Positions 14,187 to 17,978 of a stretch of DNA of 17,978 bases are shown here, piece after piece. Under the pieces are notes generated by a model that did no database searches, was not told the origin of the DNA, and worked only from the letters and a program-made list of their open reading frames with translations. How positions within the stretch are numbered: the first letter of the stretch is position 1; each line of letters begins with the position of its first letter. The DNA comes from an uncultured Eubacteriales bacterium (GTDB taxonomy: Bacteria > Bacillota > Clostridia > Oscillospirales > Oscillospiraceae): the NCBI GenBank assembly GCA_900548615.1, contig URKW01000039.1:1-17978 (forward strand). Reading direction: 5' to 3'. A program made the translations under genes and the position numbers.

Positions 14187-15320
14187 TTACAGGCCGAACA
14201 GCTCATGGAGCTTGTGCTCGTCCAGGTTTGCGCCGATGACGCACAGGCGGCCGGTGTAGTCGGCGGGGCCGAAGCGCACCTCGTGCTCCTCCGGCACGTA
14301 GTCAAAGTGCAGCCACTTGCCCTCGCCGTTGGGCACGATGCCCTTGGCCCGGACGATCTGGCCGTATTCACCGCCGTCCAGCGCCGTCAGAATGTGATGC
14401 AGCTGCTCCTCGGTGAAGGGCTTCACCGTCTCCTCGCCCCAGGAGGTGAACACCTCGTCGGCGTGGTGATGATGGTGATGGCAGCCGCAGTGGGGATCGT
14501 CGCACTCTTCGCCGTCGTGATGATGGTGGTGTTCATGCTCGTCATGATCGTGATGGCAGTGGTCGTGGTCATGATCGTCATCATCGTGGTCATGGTGGCA
14601 ATGCTCGTGGTCGTGCTCCTCGTGCCCGTCATGGTCATGATGGTGATGATGCTCGTGCTCGTGTTCATGCTCGTCGGCCTCATGCTCGGCACGCATCTTC
14701 TCCAGCATCTCGTCAGCCAGAGAGACCTTCTCCACAGCGGCCAGAATGGTCTTGCCGTCGATCTGATCCCAGGGAGTGGTGATGATGGCGGCGTCGGCGT
14801 TCTTCTCCCGCAGCATGGCGGCAGCGGCCTCCAGCTTCTCCTGACTCAGCTTCTGGGTACGGGAGAGGATAATGGTGCCGGCGGACTCGATCTGGTTGTT
14901 GTAGAACTCGCCGAAGTTCTTCATGTAGACCTTCACCTTGCTGGCGTCGGCCACGGTGACGAAGCTGTTCAGCTTCATGTCCGGCACGTCCTTCACGGTG
15001 TTCTCCACCGCCACGATCACGTCGGAGAGCTTGCCCACGCCGGAGGGCTCGATGAGGATGCGGTCGGGCTGGAACTGCTGGTGAACCTCCTTCAGCGCCT
15101 TGTTGAAGTCGCCCACCAGAGAGCAGCAGATGCAGCCGGAGGACATTTCGCTGACCTGCACGCCGCTGTCCTTCAGGAAGCCGCCGTCAATGGAGATCTC
15201 GCCGAACTCGTTTTCGATCAGCACCAGCTTTTCGCCCTGATAGGCCTCAGCCAGCAGCTTCTTGATGAGCGTGGTCTTGCCCGCGCCAAGGAATCCGGAG
15301 ATAATGTCGATCTTTGTCAT
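14187..15320 (-). CDS. COG0523 (CobW/ZNG1-type) GTPase with long histidine-rich metal-binding tract
   Basis: This is a 377 aa G3E-family metallochaperone GTPase. The open frame extends upstream to 15512, but ATG 15320 gives the family N-terminus MTKIDIISGFLGAGKTTL and is preceded by a GAAGG ribosome binding site. Walker A is G9-T17, the metal motif CICC is at 63-66 (in SSGCICCSL), and the guanine motif reads SRTQ (153-156), a variant of NKxD. Residues 213-286 hold 36 histidines with Asp/Glu and four Cys, a metal sink. A CobW C-terminal domain follows at about 290-373. Family members insert Zn, Co or Ni into target proteins or store them; the metal here is unknown. It heads the minus-strand two-gene operon. 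Confidence 0.93.
   Translation of the reverse strand: MTKIDIISGFLGAGKTTLIKKLLAEAYQGEKLVLIENEFGEISIDGGFLKDSGVQVSEMSSGCICCSLVGDFNKALKEVHQQFQPDRILIEPSGVGKLSDVIVAVENTVKDVPDMKLNSFVTVADASKVKVYMKNFGEFYNNQIESAGTIILSRTQKLSQEKLEAAAAMLREKNADAAIITTPWDQIDGKTILAAVEKVSLADEMLEKMRAEHEADEHEHEHEHHHHHDHDGHEEHDHEHCHHDHDDDDHDHDHCHHDHDEHEHHHHHDGEECDDPHCGCHHHHHHADEVFTSWGEETVKPFTEEQLHHILTALDGGEYGQIVRAKGIVPNGEGKWLHFDYVPEEHEVRFGPADYTGRLCVIGANLDEHKLHELFGL
14463..14684 (-). repeat. Histidine/aspartate-rich low-complexity coding tract
   Basis: This is the segment for residues 213-286 of the GTPase: near-repeats of CAT/CAC with GAC/GAG codons, with local runs of up to six His. CAT and CAC both serve for His, so it is not a pure nucleotide microsatellite, though slippage could change its length. 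Read on the plus strand it gives a Met/Val-rich, membrane-like shadow. Confidence 0.85.
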
Positions 15321-15374
15321 AGTAAAACCTTCTTTTCTTCTGCTGTGGTTGCAGCATTTTGTTTTTTCTCCTAT

Positions 15375-15402
15375 ATCATATCCTATTTTGTAAAAAATGC
15401 AA
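15375..15402 (-). promoter_or_regulatory. Promoter of the GTPase operon (minus strand)
   Basis: On the minus strand, TTGCAT (15402-15397), a 16 bp spacer, then TATGAT (15380-15375; 5 of 6 matches). The -35 is weak. Transcription would start near 15368, giving a leader of about 48 nt. Confidence 0.5.
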
Positions 15403-15405
15403 GCC

Positions 15406-15431
15406 TTTGGCAAAAACTCATTGTTGCCAAA
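15406..15431. promoter_or_regulatory. Inverted repeat between divergent promoters, candidate operator
   Basis: TTTGGCAA (15406-15413) and TTGCCAAA (15424-15431) are exact complements, 10 bp apart. The right arm contains the -35 hexamer of the ffs promoter. The left arm ends four bases upstream of the minus-strand -35. A dimeric regulator bound here would touch both units. It does not match AT-rich Zur or Fur boxes. Confidence 0.4.
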
Positions 15432-15452
15432 CGGTAAACTTTGGTGTATAAT
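15424..15452 (+). promoter_or_regulatory. Strong promoter of ffs (and perhaps dnaX)
   Basis: TTGCCA (15424-15429; 5 of 6 matches), a 17 bp spacer and a perfect TATAAT (15447-15452). Start of transcription near 15459, just before the 5' strand of the SRP RNA stem. Strength is as expected for a stable RNA. Confidence 0.85.
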
Positions 15453-15459
15453 ACTCTGG

Positions 15460-15606
15460 AATGAGTCCTCCGCAGGCAGCTGCGGATCCGGTCTCGCGCA
15501 ATGGATACCCACGAATCATGTCAGGCGGGGAACCGAGCAGCATTAAGAGGGATAGACATGTGCCGCGAGGAAGCCGGTTCCGTGGCTGCATACGGAGGAT
15601 TTTTTT
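15460..15606 (+). ncRNA. ffs: Signal recognition particle RNA (4.5S-like, small type)
   Basis: The RNA scaffold for Ffh in cotranslational protein targeting. The conserved Ffh-binding tip is unmistakable: GTCAGG (15520-15525), a GGAA tetraloop (15529-15532) closed by GG/CC, and AGCAGC (15536-15541). The body is one long hairpin: CATGTC pairs with GACATG (15517-15522, 15555-15560), CTCGCG with CGCGAG, GCAGC-type arms near 15476-15491 with 15574-15589, and outer TCCTCCG (15466-15472) with CGGAGGA (15593-15599). The outer stem runs straight into seven T (15600-15606), so it doubles as the terminator. At about 145 nt it lacks the Alu domain of the 270 nt Bacillus form. Ends are approximate. Its place directly before dnaX matches Firmicute synteny. 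Confidence 0.93.
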
Positions 15607-15633
15607 ACTTTTTGAAAGAAAGGAGACGGCGGA

Positions 15634-17517
<1,884 letters not shown>

Positions 17518-17530
17518 GGAGACAAACAAT

Positions 17531-17893
17531 ATGGCAAAGGGTTACAGTGCAAGAGGCGGCTTTGGCGGCAGTCAGGGCCAGATGATGCGCCAGCAGCAGA
17601 TGCAGCAGAAGATCATGCAGATGCAGCAGCAGATGGCAAAGGCGCAGGAGGACGTGGAGAATACCGACTTCACTGCCAGCGCAGGCGGCGGCGCGGTGCA
17701 GGCGGTGGTCAGCGGCAAGAAGGAGCTGAAGGCGCTCACCATCCAGCCGGACGCGGTGGATCCCCAGGACGTGGAAATGCTGCAGGATCTGGTGATCTCC
17801 GCCGTCAACGAGGCGATGCGTCAGGCGGACGAGGCCATGAATAACTCCATGAACAGCTTCACCGGCGGGCTGAATATCCCCGGCCTGATGTAA
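17531..17893 (+). CDS. ybaB: YbaB/EbfC-family nucleoid-associated protein
   Basis: A small DNA-binding protein of 120 aa, dimeric, that coats the nucleoid. The core is family-typical: a helix rich in Met/Gln (about 18-40: QMMRQQQMQQKIMQMQQQM) followed by the beta region AGGGAVQAVVSGKKELKAL (51-69) and a C-terminal helix DLVISAVNEAMRQADEAM. The first 17 residues are a Gly/Ser-rich extension (GYSARGGFGGSQGQ) longer than in most homologues. AAGGAG before ATG 17531 and a 13-base gap after dnaX support cotranscription, as in the conserved dnaX-ybaB-recR order. recR would normally follow; here terminators come first. Confidence 0.93.
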   Translation: MAKGYSARGGFGGSQGQMMRQQQMQQKIMQMQQQMAKAQEDVENTDFTASAGGGAVQAVVSGKKELKALTIQPDAVDPQDVEMLQDLVISAVNEAMRQADEAMNNSMNSFTGGLNIPGLM

Positions 17894-17900
17894 AGGAAAA

Positions 17901-17924
17901 AGAGGAACGGCATGCCGTTCCTCT
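17901..17924 (-). terminator. Perfect 24 bp palindrome, terminator-like on the minus strand
   Basis: AGAGGAACGG (17901-17910), CATG, and CCGTTCCTCT (17915-17924). An A-run lies upstream on the plus strand (17897-17901), so on the minus strand the stem is followed by about five T. It would stop transcription coming leftward into ybaB. On the plus strand no T-run follows. Confidence 0.6.
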
Positions 17925-17937
17925 CAGCCTGTCAAAG

Positions 17938-17972
17938 AACGCCAGTTCTCGTTATGCGAGAGCTGGCGTTTT
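17938..17972 (+). terminator. Intrinsic terminator of the ffs-dnaX-ybaB unit
   Basis: AACGCCAGTTCTCG (17938-17951) pairs with CGAGAGCTGGCGTT (17957-17970) with one G-U pair, a 5 nt loop and TTTT at 17969-17972. It lies 45 bases after the ybaB stop and closes the plus-strand unit. Confidence 0.8.
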
Positions 17973-17978
17973 AGTCGT

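Noticed and set aside
14463..14684. CRISPR-like or satellite repeat
   Set aside because: The apparent periodicity comes from His/Asp codons inside an open reading frame; there are no regular spacers or constant repeat units.
13167..15437. Open plus-strand frame of 756 codons across the GTPase operon
   Set aside because: It is antisense to two clear GTPase genes. Its hydrophobic Met/Val stretch is only the complement of CAT/CAC codons in the His-rich tract, and it has no ribosome binding site.

Overview
The window is a GC-rich, densely packed bacterial chromosome segment. It most likely comes from a gut-type Clostridia (Oscillospiraceae-like) Firmicute. The reasons are the order SRP RNA - dnaX - ybaB, which is the Bacillus/Clostridia arrangement, strong AAGGAGG-type ribosome binding sites, Gram-positive lipoproteins in place of periplasmic binding proteins, and a DUF4358/DHHW protein pair typical of Clostridia. 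The genus is inference. No phage, IS transposase, CRISPR array, tRNA or rRNA was seen.

Layout. (1) 104-6795, plus strand: a promoter and an operon encoding a family-5 solute-binding lipoprotein, two DppB/DppC-type permeases and two short DppD/DppF-type ATPases (peptide/nickel ABC importer). A PaaI-like hotdog thioesterase and a membrane protein with an HExxH motif (DUF3810 type) follow, and a strong terminator closes the unit. A roughly 150 bp cluster of four hairpins separates the binding-protein gene from the permeases. (2) 6928-11488, plus: a MarR regulator with two tandem palindromic operators at its promoter, a heterodimeric ABC exporter (one subunit with degenerate ATPase motifs) and a cytidine deaminase. 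(3) 11517-13092, plus: an ECF-sigma-type promoter driving a small lipoprotein (DUF4358-like) and a DHHW/AlgX-like secreted protein. (4) 13093-13243: a hairpin-rich convergent intergenic region ending in a 19 bp terminator stem. (5) 15320-13242, minus: two COG0523 (G3E) GTPase genes. The first has a 74-residue tract with 36 histidines. The second lacks the CxCC metal motif and carries a C-terminal domain resembling DUF1980/TIGR03943. (6) 15424-17972, plus: the SRP RNA gene ffs, dnaX, ybaB and terminators.

The importer, exporter and GTPase units look independent. The strongest non-gene signals are a dispersed hairpin repeat whose two copies (1783-1811 and 13095-13123) differ by three compensatory base-pair changes, a 16 bp perfect inverted repeat inside the DHHW gene, and an inverted repeat lying between, and overlapping, the divergent promoters of the GTPase operon and ffs. 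The most interesting protein-level observation is the GTPase/DUF1980-like fusion beside a histidine-rich metallochaperone GTPase. It suggests a metal-trafficking pair in which the usual separate DUF1980 membrane partner is replaced by a fused domain.
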